Below are positions 7,095-15,821 of a stretch of 26,486 nucleotides of DNA, in pieces. Below the pieces are notes generated by a model. The model ran no database searches. It was not told where the DNA came from and worked only from the letters and a program-made list of their open reading frames with translations. Source of the DNA: DATJFH01 sp035495815 (GTDB taxonomy: Bacteria; Acidobacteriota; Terriglobia; Bryobacterales; Bryobacteraceae); contig DATJFH010000338.1 of the NCBI GenBank assembly GCA_035495815.1, forward strand, positions 1 to 26,486, in the 5' to 3' direction. The first letter of the stretch is position 1. Each line of letters opens with the position of its first letter. Position numbers and translations under genes: made by a program.

Positions 7095-8318
7095 TCACCC
7101 GGCAGCCTGGAGCGCCAGCCTGAGCCGAAGCACCTGGTCGAGTATGTTGTCGGCGATTTGACGTTTGGGCGCCCGCGGCAGCTCGATGAATTCCCCGCTG
7201 CGCAGCGCCAGGGTGACCTGGTTCTGGTCCGATTCGAATACTCCCCCCTCCTGGCTAACCAGGTTGCCGACGATCATGTCAGCGCCTTTGACTTCCAGCT
7301 TCCGGCGCGCCTCAGCCCGCAGATTTTCGGTTTCCGCGGCGAAGCCGATCAGCAGGCGGTCGCCCTTCTTGCGGCCCAGTTCAGAGAGGATGTCGGGGGT
7401 AGGATCGAGCTCCAGCGAAAGGCGGGCTGCGGTTTTCTTTACCTTATGATCCGGCACTTTGGAAAGGTGGAAATCGGCGACGGCCGCTGCCTTGACGATT
7501 ACCGTAACAATATCCAGATGCGCAAACACGGCGTCCCGCATTTCGACGGCGGTGCGGACCGGGATCAGAATGGCGCCGGGCGGAGGAGCCAGATGGACGG
7601 GTCCGGAGACGAGCAGCACTTTCGCGCCGCGCGCCAGGGCGGCTTCCGCCAGGGCATATCCCATCTTCCCGCTCGAGCGGTTGGATATGAACCGTACGGG
7701 GTCGAGCGGCTCCTGGGTGGGACCCGCGGTGATCAGGATACTCTCGCCTTCCAGGTCCCGCCGTGGATTCAGTTCGGTGAGCACGGCATCGGCGATTCGC
7801 TCGGGATCGGCCAGGCGGCCGGGACCGACCATCCCGCAGGCCAGAAATCCACTGTCCGGCTCGATAAACCGATAGCCTCGGTTCCGAAGCGTCTCCAGGT
7901 TGGCCTGAGTGGCAGGGTGCTCCCACATATTCGTGTTCATGGCCGGGGCCAGCACTACGCGGCCCGTGAATGCCAGGTGGAGCGTGCTCAGGAAATCGTC
8001 GGCCAGACCATGCGCGAACTTGGCGAGCAGGTCGGCGGTGGCGGGCGCTACAACCAGAACATCATTCTCCTGCGCGACGCTGATGTGCTCGACCGCGCTG
8101 GAGAGAGTATCCTCCGCGCTCGCCGAGGAAAACAGCGAAGTGATGACCTTCCGGCCGGTCAAGGTAGCGAAAGTCAGGGGGCGAACGAATTCCTGAGCGC
8201 CGGCGGTCAGGACCACCTGAACCGTGATCTCGCGTTGTACGAGCGCGCGGGCCAGTTCGGCGGCCTTGTAAGCGGCGATGCCGCCTCCGACACCAAGAAT
8301 GACTCTATTCGAGGCCAC
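7095..8318 (-). CDS. coaBC: Bifunctional phosphopantothenoylcysteine decarboxylase / phosphopantothenate-cysteine ligase
   Basis: CoaBC makes 4'-phosphopantetheine for coenzyme A: CoaB joins cysteine to phosphopantothenate, and CoaC (FMN-dependent) decarboxylates the product. The 407 residues match the usual size. CoaC part: GGGIAAYK at 11-18, the active-site His78 in AVEHIS, PAMNTNMW at 125-132 and Cys161 in ACGMVGPGRLAD. CoaB part from about 190: ILITAGPTQEPLD, NRSSGKMG for nucleotide binding, and KVKK. The start lies inside the 3' end of rpoZ (14-base overlap), which implies coupled translation. Confidence 0.96.
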   Translation of the reverse strand: MASNRVILGVGGGIAAYKAAELARALVQREITVQVVLTAGAQEFVRPLTFATLTGRKVITSLFSSASAEDTLSSAVEHISVAQENDVLVVAPATADLLAKFAHGLADDFLSTLHLAFTGRVVLAPAMNTNMWEHPATQANLETLRNRGYRFIEPDSGFLACGMVGPGRLADPERIADAVLTELNPRRDLEGESILITAGPTQEPLDPVRFISNRSSGKMGYALAEAALARGAKVLLVSGPVHLAPPPGAILIPVRTAVEMRDAVFAHLDIVTVIVKAAAVADFHLSKVPDHKVKKTAARLSLELDPTPDILSELGRKKGDRLLIGFAAETENLRAEARRKLEVKGADMIVGNLVSQEGGVFESDQNQVTLALRSGEFIELPRAPKRQIADNILDQVLRLRLALQAAG

Positions 8319-8556
8319 TGCCCGGAGAAACCTCGTTCGGATCCTTGGCCAGCAGTTCGTATTTCACCAGCCCGCGGCGGACCTCTTCCATCGCGATGAC
8401 GGTGGGCTTCTTCGACGAGGTCGGCAGCGACGGCCGCGCGCCATTCTGTAATTGCCGCGCGCGCTTGGCGGCCACGATAATGAAACGATTAATGCTCTGC
8501 TCCGGATCGTCCGGAATCGAACAGTGGGAATTATTCTTGGGAGTCTTTTCGGACAT
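8305..8556 (-). CDS. rpoZ: DNA-directed RNA polymerase omega subunit
   Basis: Omega helps assemble RNA polymerase by binding beta'. The 83-residue protein has the family core RFIIVAAKRARQL followed by KPTVIAMEEVRRGLVKYEL. It sits between gmk and coaBC, the conserved order gmk-rpoZ-coaBC of many bacteria, which supports the call. It lies 22 bases after gmk, and its 3' end overlaps coaBC by 14 bases. The N-terminus (about 20 residues, with DDPEQSIN) is longer than in short omega forms. Confidence 0.93.
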   Translation of the reverse strand: MSEKTPKNNSHCSIPDDPEQSINRFIIVAAKRARQLQNGARPSLPTSSKKPTVIAMEEVRRGLVKYELLAKDPNEVSPGSGLE

Positions 8557-8578
8557 CGGTTACAAACCTCTCGTGATT

Positions 8579-9184
8579 CTATTCAAAAGTAGCCAAAATC
8601 GGGCGGATCTGCCCTTCCATCCGGGACCGCTTCGTCCGTTCCGCCCTGACAATGCCCGCCAGCGACTCGGCTGATGTTTGTAAATCATTGTTGATCAAAA
8701 CGTAGTCGTATTGGCAATAATTCCGAATCTCACGGGCGGCATCGCGCAGCCGCCGCTCGATCACTGCGTCGGAATCCTCCGACCGGTCGCGCAGACGCTT
8801 CTCCAGGACCCCGCGGGAGGGCGCCAGAATGAAAATGGAAACCGCGTCCGGAATCTGTCTCTTCAATTGTCCCGCACCTTGGACGTCAATGTCGAGTACC
8901 AGATCCAGTCCGCGCTCGTTGGCCTCATCCAGCACCCTACGGTGGGTGCCATAATAGTTGCCAAAAACGTCGGCGTGCTCGAGAAACTCCCCGCGGGAGA
9001 TGCAGGCCTCGAAGTCCTCGCGGGAGATGAAGTGGTACGACTCGCCGTCCTTTTCCTGCCCCCTCGGAGGGCGGGTGGTATAGGAGATGGAAAAGGTAAG
9101 CCCGGGAACGGTCTTCAACAACCGTTGAACCAGCGTCGACTTGCCGGATCCGGAAGGGGCGGAGATGATGAAAACGATTGACAT
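8579..9184 (-). CDS. gmk: Guanylate kinase
   Basis: Guanylate kinase converts GMP to GDP with ATP in the cytoplasm. The 201-residue protein shows the P-loop SAPSGSGKSTL near residue 8, the GMP-binding region SYTTRPPRGQEKDGESYHF, then LEHADVFGNYYGT and the core LVLDIDVQGAGQL. The lid is near RLRDRSEDS. The length is normal. It lies 19 bases after yicC and 22 before rpoZ, in the common yicC-gmk-rpoZ-coaBC order. Confidence 0.97.
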   Translation of the reverse strand: MSIVFIISAPSGSGKSTLVQRLLKTVPGLTFSISYTTRPPRGQEKDGESYHFISREDFEACISRGEFLEHADVFGNYYGTHRRVLDEANERGLDLVLDIDVQGAGQLKRQIPDAVSIFILAPSRGVLEKRLRDRSEDSDAVIERRLRDAAREIRNYCQYDYVLINNDLQTSAESLAGIVRAERTKRSRMEGQIRPILATFE

Positions 9185-9203
9185 ACCGGTGGGTGATCCC
9201 GCC

Positions 9204-10097
9204 TTACTCCAGATTCAGACTCTGTTCCCGGATCTTGTCGATTTCCGACTTGGCCGCAAGCGCCAGTTCGGTGATGGTCAGTCCCAATTCGCCCAACCCT
9301 CCGGTTTTGGAAAGAATCGTATTGGCTTCCCGGTTCATCTCCTGAAGCAGAAAATCCAATTTCTTGCCGACCTCGCCGTCGGCCTGGAGTAACTGGTCCA
9401 CCTGGCCGGTATGAGTTTTGAGGCGGATCAGTTCTTCACTCACGTCGCTGCGGTCCGCCAGCAGCGCAGCCTCCTGGGCCAGTCGCTGCGGTTCGATCGA
9501 AGCGCCGCGGAGCAGGTCCTGCAAGCGCTCCTTCAGGCGCTTCTGGAACGTGGCTGTCGCCCGGGACCGGATCTTTTCCATCTTGGCCACCTGTTCGCAG
9601 ATGGTCGCGCAGCGCTCCCGCATTTCCGCCGAGATGGCGATGCCTTCCCGCTCGCGAAACTTATTCAGAATCTCCAGAGCTTCCTCCATCAGGGCGACCA
9701 GCGCTTTCTCGACTTCCGGTTTCAACTCGGCAGTGGCGTCGCCCCGGATCATGCCGGGAATCCGCAGCGCCGAGTTGAGATCGGGTTTGCCCGTCAGTCC
9801 GAACTCCGAGGTGGCCTGTTGAAAAGCGCTCAGATACGCCGCCATCAGCGGCCTGTTCAAAGACGCCACTCCGGCTTCCGTGGTCTGAACCAGCGAAATG
9901 TGAATTTGCAGGTGGCCGCGCGCCACGCGCCCCTTGATCGTCTTGCGCAGCGAGGCTTCGAACGGATCCAGTTCGGACGCCAGATGAAAATGCAGGTCGA
10001 GCGCCCGGTGATTGACACTCTTGACGCTCAGCTCGATCTCTCCGTCCGGAACGGCCTTACGTACGCGGGCAAAGCCCGTCATACTCTTAACGCTCAC
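9204..10097 (-). CDS. yicC: YicC/YloC family endoribonuclease
   Basis: The 297-residue protein starts with the signature SVKSMTGFAR and then VKSVNHRALDLHF, the YicC N-terminal domain. The C-terminal part (DUF1732) has SDVSEELIRLKTHTGQ and LDFLLQEMNREANTI. Members in E. coli and Bacillus are reported endoribonucleases that cut RNA and affect small-RNA turnover. Its first bases overlap the msbA stop by 4 (ATGA), so it is translated together with the lipid A exporter. It is followed by gmk, as in many genomes. Confidence 0.93.
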   Translation of the reverse strand: MSVKSMTGFARVRKAVPDGEIELSVKSVNHRALDLHFHLASELDPFEASLRKTIKGRVARGHLQIHISLVQTTEAGVASLNRPLMAAYLSAFQQATSEFGLTGKPDLNSALRIPGMIRGDATAELKPEVEKALVALMEEALEILNKFREREGIAISAEMRERCATICEQVAKMEKIRSRATATFQKRLKERLQDLLRGASIEPQRLAQEAALLADRSDVSEELIRLKTHTGQVDQLLQADGEVGKKLDFLLQEMNREANTILSKTGGLGELGLTITELALAAKSEIDKIREQSLNLE

Positions 10098-11929
10098 TGG
10101 TCCACCATTGCATCGGATTCCAAGAATTGCAGATTGTGCAGCCGCTGATAGATTCCGCCCTGGTTCACCAGGGCTTCGTGACGGCCGATTTCACAAATCT
10201 TACCCTGATCCAGAACCACGATCTTATCGGCCCGGCGGATCGTGGACAGCCGGTGGGCGATAACGATGACCGTGCGGTCGGCCATCAGGTTGGCCAAGGC
10301 TCTTTGTACCAGCATCTCGGATTCGGTGTCGAGGTGCGACGTCGCTTCGTCCAGTATCAGGATCGGGGCATTCCGGAGCAGGGCCCGGGCAATCGCGATG
10401 CGCTGCCGCTGGCCGCCGCTGAGTTTGACGCCGCGCTCGCCGATGATGGTCTGGTACCCGGACGGCAGCCGCTCGATGAACTCGTCGGCGAGAGCGCTGC
10501 GGGCGGCGGCGCGCACGGCTTCCGGGTTGGCCGCCGGATTCCCGTAGGCAATGTTCGCCAGCACGGTGTCATTGAACAGAAAGGTGTCCTGAGCCACCAC
10601 GCCGATCTGTCTGCGCAGCGAAGCCAGGTTCAGGTCTCGTACATCCGAGCCGTCGACCCTCAGGCTCCCCGACGTGACATCGTAGGAACGCAAGATCAGG
10701 TTCACCAGCGTAGTCTTTCCCGCGCCGCTCGGACCCACCAGCGCCACGATTTCGCCCGCTTTGACTTCCAGCCCGATCGAGCGCAAGCCGAAGCCTTTCG
10801 GCGCGCCTGGATAGCGGAAGCTCACGTCTTCGAAAACGATCGATTCCTTGAAGCGTTCCAGTTCGGCGGCGCCGGGCTTTTCCTGGATCTCCTCGCTGCG
10901 GTCGAGGACTTCAAACACCTTCTGCGCGGCCCCGATCGCCTGCTCGAAAATATTGTGAATCCCTGCCAGCCGCTTCACGGGCTCGTAGAGCATCAGCAGT
11001 GCGATAACGAAGCTGGTGAACTCGCCGGAGGTCATCTGGCCGGCCACGATCTGGGTGCGGGCGTAGGTAAGCAATCCCACGATGGTCAGCGCGCCGAACA
11101 GCTCGATCAGAGGCGAGGCCAGCGCCTGCTGCAGCACGTAGCGCAGATTGCTTTTTCGCAGGTTGGCGGCTGCCGAGCGGAAACGCTGGGCCTCATAGTT
11201 TTCAGTTCCGAACGCTTTCACCACCTGGTGGCCGCTCAGAGTTTCCTGCAGAATCTGGTTCAACTCCGCGGCATTATCCTGTGCGCGTCGCGTGGTGCGG
11301 CGGATCCGTTTCCCCAGCCGCGCCGTCGGAGCCACTACGAACGGGAGCACGGTGAGACTTACCAGTCCCAGCTTCCAGTCATTGTGCAGCAGAACGAACA
11401 GCAGGCCAATGACGACGAATACCTGCCTGAGGAGGTCGGCCAGGATGTGCGAGGTGGCCACCTGGATTTTCTCGATGTCATTCATGATGGATGACATCAG
11501 GCGTCCGGTGGAATTCGCCTCGAAGAATTGCGAGCCCTGCCGGATCACTTTCTCGAAGACGCGGTTGCGCAGATCGGTGACCGCCGAGACGCCCACATAG
11601 TTCACCAGGTAATTGCCAAAGTAATCGCACGCGCCCTTGACCAGAAATACAGCCAGGATGCCCACCGCGACCATGGTCCACACGTTATGGATTCCGAGGC
11701 CGGATGGAATAAGGCTGTTGAGGTACACAGCGTGATTGAAAACCGGGACGGTGAACAGCAGGACCGGCTTATCGGGGGCCGCGGGGTTGAGGACGAAGTC
11801 GAAGATGGGGCCGATGAGAAACGCCAGCATGGCGTGCGCGGCGCCGACGCAGGCCATCAGGATTACCGAACCCACCAGCATCGGCCAATAGGGCCGGGCA
11901 AGCTGGAGCAAACGCAAACGGTCCTTCAC
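10094..11929 (-). CDS. msbA: Lipid A export ABC transporter, MsbA type
   Basis: This is a fused half-transporter of 611 residues: about six membrane helices in the first 330 residues, then one ATPase domain. Visible ATPase motifs are Walker A GPSGAGKTTL (around 397), Q-loop GVVAQDTFLFNDTV, signature LSGGQRQRIAIARALL, Walker B ILILDEATSHLD and switch AHRLST. Homodimers of MsbA flip the lipid A-core across the inner membrane. Multidrug exporters look the same, but the GT9 glycosyltransferase gene just before it (4-base overlap) supports a lipopolysaccharide role. The overlap with yicC is also 4 bases. Confidence 0.88.
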   Translation of the reverse strand: MKDRLRLLQLARPYWPMLVGSVILMACVGAAHAMLAFLIGPIFDFVLNPAAPDKPVLLFTVPVFNHAVYLNSLIPSGLGIHNVWTMVAVGILAVFLVKGACDYFGNYLVNYVGVSAVTDLRNRVFEKVIRQGSQFFEANSTGRLMSSIMNDIEKIQVATSHILADLLRQVFVVIGLLFVLLHNDWKLGLVSLTVLPFVVAPTARLGKRIRRTTRRAQDNAAELNQILQETLSGHQVVKAFGTENYEAQRFRSAAANLRKSNLRYVLQQALASPLIELFGALTIVGLLTYARTQIVAGQMTSGEFTSFVIALLMLYEPVKRLAGIHNIFEQAIGAAQKVFEVLDRSEEIQEKPGAAELERFKESIVFEDVSFRYPGAPKGFGLRSIGLEVKAGEIVALVGPSGAGKTTLVNLILRSYDVTSGSLRVDGSDVRDLNLASLRRQIGVVAQDTFLFNDTVLANIAYGNPAANPEAVRAAARSALADEFIERLPSGYQTIIGERGVKLSGGQRQRIAIARALLRNAPILILDEATSHLDTESEMLVQRALANLMADRTVIVIAHRLSTIRRADKIVVLDQGKICEIGRHEALVNQGGIYQRLHNLQFLESDAMVDQ

Positions 11930-12852
11930 ACGTGCACCCGCAATCGCGCTACAGCGGCGATCACCTGGGCCGTGGAGACGGATTCAATGCCGGACGGACT
12001 GCTGAGTGTTTCGGCGCTGGTCTTCCAGGGGCGCCATATCTCGACGCTCGACGAACCGAAGATGGCCACGACAGGCAGTCCGAAGGCGGCCGCCATATGA
12101 GCCGGTCCAGAGTCATTCCCCACAAACAGCGACGCTCCCGCGAGCAGGTTCTTGATTTCGGAAAGAGGGGCGCCGGCCACCGTTCGATATTGGTGGAACG
12201 GTCCGAGGTCTTCGCCGGGACCGGCGATGAAAACGGGGTCCATGTCGAGATGCGCGGCCACTTCCAAAAACCGTTCGGCCGGCCAGGTCTTGTCGGGCTG
12301 CGACGCGACCGGGTGGAGCACGGCATACGGTCGGCTCGCCCGCGTGGGAGAGGGGGCGGAAAGGCGGGCGCGGGGGATATCCATCGGAGCGGCGCCGAGA
12401 TAGAAGACGGCCGCGGCCAGATGTTCCGCGGTGTGAACCACACGGTCGACGCCGAGGACCTCCTGCGCGCGGGGAATGCGGATTGTATAGGCCTGGGTGA
12501 AACGGAAATGGGCGAAGCCGGCGCGAAGGGAAGCGCCCGAAGCCGCGGTGAGAGCGGCGCTCCGGCTTCCGCCGTGCAAATTCAAAGACAGCGCCGGATC
12601 CCATCGCCGCAGCGTCGAAATCCGGGGCGGTAGAATCTGTTCGACTGCGTTGTTGCCTTCGAACACCGGGGCGAAACGGTCCTCGACCACGACGCCTATG
12701 CGCAGGTCGGGGCGTGCGGACTTGAGTATGTCAAGCGCCGGCGTGGAGAGTACGCAGTCCCCGAGCGAGCGTAGACGAATCACAGCCACGCGCGCGCGGT
12801 CCGGAAGGCGGTCGAGCACATTCTGCATGAAAAGGGCGAGGTACCCGGGCAC
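11926..12852 (-). CDS. Glycosyltransferase family 9 (heptosyltransferase-like)
   Basis: GT9 enzymes add heptose or related sugars to the lipopolysaccharide inner core from an ADP-sugar on the cytoplasmic face. The 308-residue protein has VAVIRLRSLGDCVLSTPAL near 22-40 (acceptor-side motif with the key Asp). In the C-terminal half it has HPVASQPDKTW, then FVGNDSGPAHMAAAFGLPVVAIFG for the donor site. The GTG at 12852 is preceded by GGAGG two bases away (tight). ATG at 12828 is an alternative that gives the usual short N-terminus. The 3' end overlaps msbA by 4 bases, and the Trm112-like gene is 13 bases upstream. The donor sugar is not determinable. Confidence 0.85.
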   Translation of the reverse strand: MPGYLALFMQNVLDRLPDRARVAVIRLRSLGDCVLSTPALDILKSARPDLRIGVVVEDRFAPVFEGNNAVEQILPPRISTLRRWDPALSLNLHGGSRSAALTAASGASLRAGFAHFRFTQAYTIRIPRAQEVLGVDRVVHTAEHLAAAVFYLGAAPMDIPRARLSAPSPTRASRPYAVLHPVASQPDKTWPAERFLEVAAHLDMDPVFIAGPGEDLGPFHQYRTVAGAPLSEIKNLLAGASLFVGNDSGPAHMAAAFGLPVVAIFGSSSVEIWRPWKTSAETLSSPSGIESVSTAQVIAAVARLRVHV

Positions 12853-12865
12853 ACCCTCCGGGCGC

Positions 12866-13036
12866 CTATTCTTCGATTTTCGCGTCTTCGATCAGCATGA
12901 CGGGAATCTCATCCCGGATCGGATACACTCGATGGCACTTGACGCACTTCAATCCCTTTTCGTCTTTCTGTAACTCCACTGTTTCTTTACACAAAGGGCA
13001 AACAAGTATTTCGAGCAATTCCTTGCTGATAGCCAT
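12866..13036 (-). CDS. Trm112-like zinc-binding protein (YcaR/UPF0434 family)
   Basis: This is a short gene on the minus strand of 56 residues beginning MAISKELLEILVCPLCK. It has two CxxC pairs (CPLC at 13-16 and CVKC at 31-34), then HRVYPIRDEIPVML, the fingerprint of the YcaR/Trm112 family. In E. coli a homologue is located beside lpxK/kdsB, next to lipopolysaccharide genes, and the neighbours here fit that. It heads the eight-gene operon that runs to 6338. A weak -10 (TAAACT, 13053-13048) lies 11 bases before the ATG; no clear ribosome site is present. The biochemical role is not certain: Trm112 proteins activate methyltransferases in eukaryotes and archaea. Confidence 0.9.
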   Translation of the reverse strand: MAISKELLEILVCPLCKETVELQKDEKGLKCVKCHRVYPIRDEIPVMLIEDAKIEE

Positions 13037-13232
13037 AGGCGAAGCCTAGTTTAGCAGCTTTTAGGGCCGAAACTACCGGCTTCCAGCTCCGATTTGGATT
13101 GCCCGGCCGCTGCTCGTCCGGTCCGGCCCGCCGATCTGTCTCCGGAATACCGCCCTCCGCATCAGGAATTCGACAGCTCGACGCTCGGAGCGCCGTTCTG
13201 GACCGCGGCAGATCCGCCGCCGCTCCCCCCGG

Positions 13233-13934
13233 CTACCGGGCCTCCGCTACGATCCGAAACCCGTAATCGGCGTATTGGAATGCGGGCGGAATGCTCGACC
13301 GGGCGGCGCAGCGAGTGACCTTGATGTGGTGCCTCCAGGATCCGCCGCGCGAGGCGCGCCTCTGGCCGCTGGCGGGGCCCTGGGGATTCCGCTCCGGGGA
13401 CACGGCGTAGTAATTCGCGTCATACCAGTCGCCGCACCATTCATGGACGTTTTCCCCCAGATCGAAAATGCCGTAGGGGTTCGCCGCTGTTTCGCCGACC
13501 CGCCGCGGACCGCTGACCTTGCCGCCCCAGCGCTGGAAATATTCCGGACGCTCGAGCGGGGCCTGGTCGCCCCAAGGGTAGAGAGCGCCATCACGGCCTC
13601 CTAACGCCGCGCGCTCCCATTCCGCTTCCGTGGGGAGGCGGTAGCGGATTCCGTGAATGTCGCCGAGCCAGACGCAATAGGCGGCCGCCTCGAGCCAGCT
13701 GACCGAAACCACAGGCTGGTCCGGATGATTGAAATCCGGATCCGACCACTGGGGCGGCGCCGGGCTGCCCGTGGCTTCGAGGAACGGCGCGAAATCGCGG
13801 TTGCGCACCTGGTGGACCGCCATCCGGAACGCGTCCACCCACACGCGGTGCGCCGGCTTCTCTTCGTCCCGTCCCTGATCGCAGCCCATCAGGAAGTAGC
13901 CGGCGGGAATGGAGGCGCAGCAAGGCGGTGTCAC
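13233..13934 (-). CDS. Formylglycine-generating enzyme fold (SUMF1/FGE-sulfatase) domain protein, without FGE cysteines
   Basis: The 233-residue protein starts IPAGYFLMGCD and contains VSVSWLEAAAYCVWL, RLPTEAEWERAA, YPWGD, FDLGENVHEWCGDWYD and RGGSW, the full series of SUMF1-fold motifs. True formylglycine-generating enzymes carry two copper-binding Cys just after GGS. Here the corresponding stretch is RGGSWRHHIKVTRCAARSS, with His-His and no pair, so sulfatase activation is unlikely. Related domains occur in PvdO and EgtB. No signal peptide is seen, so it is probably cytoplasmic. The GTG start at 13934 has a -10-like TAAAAT (13948-13943) 8 bases upstream and no ribosome site. It is divergent from xseA. 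Confidence 0.87.
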   Translation of the reverse strand: MTPPCCASIPAGYFLMGCDQGRDEEKPAHRVWVDAFRMAVHQVRNRDFAPFLEATGSPAPPQWSDPDFNHPDQPVVSVSWLEAAAYCVWLGDIHGIRYRLPTEAEWERAALGGRDGALYPWGDQAPLERPEYFQRWGGKVSGPRRVGETAANPYGIFDLGENVHEWCGDWYDANYYAVSPERNPQGPASGQRRASRGGSWRHHIKVTRCAARSSIPPAFQYADYGFRIVAEAR

Positions 13935-13942
13935 TGTTCTGT

Positions 13943-13948
13943 ATTTTA
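13943..13948 (-). promoter_or_regulatory. -10 box of the SUMF1-fold gene
   Basis: TAAAAT on the minus strand ends 8 bases before the GTG start. No clear -35 is seen. The transcript would start within one or two bases of the start codon (leaderless). Confidence 0.35.
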
Positions 13949-13991
13949 GCCGGATGAAAAGCGCGCGATGCTACGCTGAAGGACGGCGCAC

Positions 13992-15341
13992 ATGGAACAG
14001 TTTCTCTTGCAGTTCGCCCCGGAACGGCGCGTGCTCACGGTCTCGGAGCTGAACGCCGAAATTCGCGGCCTGCTCGATCGTGAATATTCCGACATTCACG
14101 TGTCCGGCGAAATCTCCGGGACCAAGCTGGCCTCGAGCGGCCACTACTATTTCACGCTCAAGGACGCCGAAGCCCAGCTGCGCTGTGTCTGCTTCCGCTC
14201 GACCGCGCGATTTCTGAAATTCAAGCCGCAGGACGGAGTCGCGGTTCTGGCCCGCGGCCGGATCGACGTCTTTGAAGCCCGCGGCGAATACCAATTGCAG
14301 GTGACCTCCCTCGAGCCGCAGGGACACGGCGCTCTGCAATTCGCCTTCGAGCAGCTCAAGCGGAAGCTGGCCGCCGAGGGTCTGTTCGAACAAGCGCGGA
14401 AACGTGCGCTGCCGCGCTTTCCCTCCCGGATCGGCATCGTCACCTCCGATCGCGGGGCGGCCATTTCCGACATGCTGCACATCCTGTCCCGCCGTTTTCC
14501 CGGACTCCACATCCGGCTGTTCCCGGCGCAGGTGCAGGGTCTCGGTTCGATCGAGGAAGTCTGCCGGGGCATCCAGTACTTCACCAGAACCGGCTGGGCG
14601 GAAGTGGTGATCGTCGCGCGCGGCGGCGGCTCGCTTGAAGATCTGTGGACGTTCAACGAAGAAGCCGTGGCGCGCGCCATTGCGGCCTCGGGAGCTCCGG
14701 TGATTTCCGCCATCGGACACGAGACCGATTTCACCATCGCGGACTTCGTCGCTGACCTGCGCGCCCCGACGCCCTCGGCCGCCGCCGAACTCGTAGTGCG
14801 AACGCGCGAGGAACTGCTCGACCAGATCGCATCGCGGCGGAACCGGCTGATCCAGCTCGCGCGCTACCGTCTGGCCATCGATCGCAGCCTCTTGAGCAAG
14901 CTCGCAGTCGACCGGGCGCACACGCTGCTGCAGCGCGCGGTCGGACGGCGGCTGCAGCGGGTCGACGAGTTGCAGGGCCGCCTGCGGGAGCGCGCGCGGG
15001 CCGCCATCGAACTGCGCTCGCGCCATTTGCAATCGCTGACCAATCGGCTGCGCTACTACGATCCGCGCCCGCGGCTGGGACGCGACCGCAGCCGGCGTCA
15101 GTCGGCCGGCGCCGCATTGGAACAGTCGATGCGCCTGCTGTTATCCCGCCGGCGAGCCCGGCTCGAATTCCTGGAAGCCAAGCTGTCCCAGCTAAGCCCG
15201 CTGGCGATATTGAATCGCGGCTACGCCATCGTGACCGGCGAATCCGGCGGCATCCTCACGGACGCAGCCGCCGCCCCCGCGGGATCGGCGATCGAGGTCC
15301 GCCTGGCAAAAGGCCGCCTCAAAGCCGAAGTGCGAAGCTGA
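13992..15341 (+). CDS. xseA: Exodeoxyribonuclease VII large subunit
   Basis: XseA is the catalytic subunit of exonuclease VII, which degrades single-stranded DNA in both directions. The 449-residue protein has an N-terminal OB fold (VLTVSELNAEIRGLL, HVSGEISG, then HYYFTLKDAEAQLRCVCF) and the catalytic core with PSRIGIVTSDRGAAISDML and VARGGGSLEDLWTFNEEAV. After about residue 265 comes a long helical, Arg-rich coiled-coil region, as is usual. The start ATG has AAGGA 8 bases ahead, one of the few ordinary ribosome sites at the head of a unit here. No small subunit gene (xseB) is in the window. Confidence 0.96.
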   Translation: MEQFLLQFAPERRVLTVSELNAEIRGLLDREYSDIHVSGEISGTKLASSGHYYFTLKDAEAQLRCVCFRSTARFLKFKPQDGVAVLARGRIDVFEARGEYQLQVTSLEPQGHGALQFAFEQLKRKLAAEGLFEQARKRALPRFPSRIGIVTSDRGAAISDMLHILSRRFPGLHIRLFPAQVQGLGSIEEVCRGIQYFTRTGWAEVVIVARGGGSLEDLWTFNEEAVARAIAASGAPVISAIGHETDFTIADFVADLRAPTPSAAAELVVRTREELLDQIASRRNRLIQLARYRLAIDRSLLSKLAVDRAHTLLQRAVGRRLQRVDELQGRLRERARAAIELRSRHLQSLTNRLRYYDPRPRLGRDRSRRQSAGAALEQSMRLLLSRRRARLEFLEAKLSQLSPLAILNRGYAIVTGESGGILTDAAAAPAGSAIEVRLAKGRLKAEVRS

Positions 15342-15362
15342 TTCGGAACGAGCGCCACAAAA

Positions 15363-15821
15363 TCAGCGCGCGGCGCCATTCCGCCGCCACTCGTTCAGCA
15401 GCTCCGCCAGCTGTTCCGGACTCCTCCCGAAGTTGTCCGGCAGCGCATCCGTCTCCCCTACCAGCGCGCGATTGACCGCCGCCAGCCCGGGCTGGGGCGG
15501 CGGATCCGGACTGTACACCACCATGCGCCCGGCCCCGGGAAGGGCGGCCACGCGGAATTCGCTCACCCGATCCCATCGCACCAGCGGCCGGCGCCGCAGC
15601 AGCACACGCATTTCAAACCCCTCGGTCGAGATCCGCAGATACGACGCGCCCGGCCAGAGTTGCAGGGCGAAAACCAGGCTGCACAATCCGAAGAACAGCG
15701 CGCAGAACCAGCCCGCCCCGCCCTGCTTGTCGCGAATCATCAGAACGCCGCCTGCCGTGAAAAGCAGAGCCAGCGCCAGCCCGGGGAATCCCCGTTTTCT
15801 CGCGGGCCGCAACACCGCCAT
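15363..15821 (-). CDS. Small membrane protein with a PH-like domain
   Basis: I do not recognise a named family with certainty. The 152-residue protein has two hydrophobic helices (about 13-28, GLALALLFTAGGVLMI, and 37-54, GWFCALFFGLCSLVFALQ). A soluble domain follows: YLRISTEGFEMRVLLRRR and then VRWDRVSEFRV. This is the strand pattern of bacterial PH-like/STM3941-type membrane proteins. The domain should face the cytoplasm. Its ATG touches the stop of the DUF3999 gene with no gap (TGA-ATG), so it belongs to the membrane operon as the last gene. The downstream xseA is convergent. Confidence 0.72.
   Translation of the reverse strand: MAVLRPARKRGFPGLALALLFTAGGVLMIRDKQGGAGWFCALFFGLCSLVFALQLWPGASYLRISTEGFEMRVLLRRRPLVRWDRVSEFRVAALPGAGRMVVYSPDPPPQPGLAAVNRALVGETDALPDNFGRSPEQLAELLNEWRRNGAAR

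Noticed and set aside
7158..8399. 413-residue plus-strand frame over coaBC and rpoZ
   Set aside because: Antisense shadow of two genes with clear family motifs.
10127..11494. 455-residue plus-strand frame over msbA
   Set aside because: Shadow of the msbA coding frame; Gln/His/Arg-rich with no family signature, while msbA has every ATPase motif.
13094..13318. Short plus-strand frame before the SUMF1-fold gene's 3' end
   Set aside because: Low-complexity Pro/Arg content, no ribosome site, extends into the real gene.
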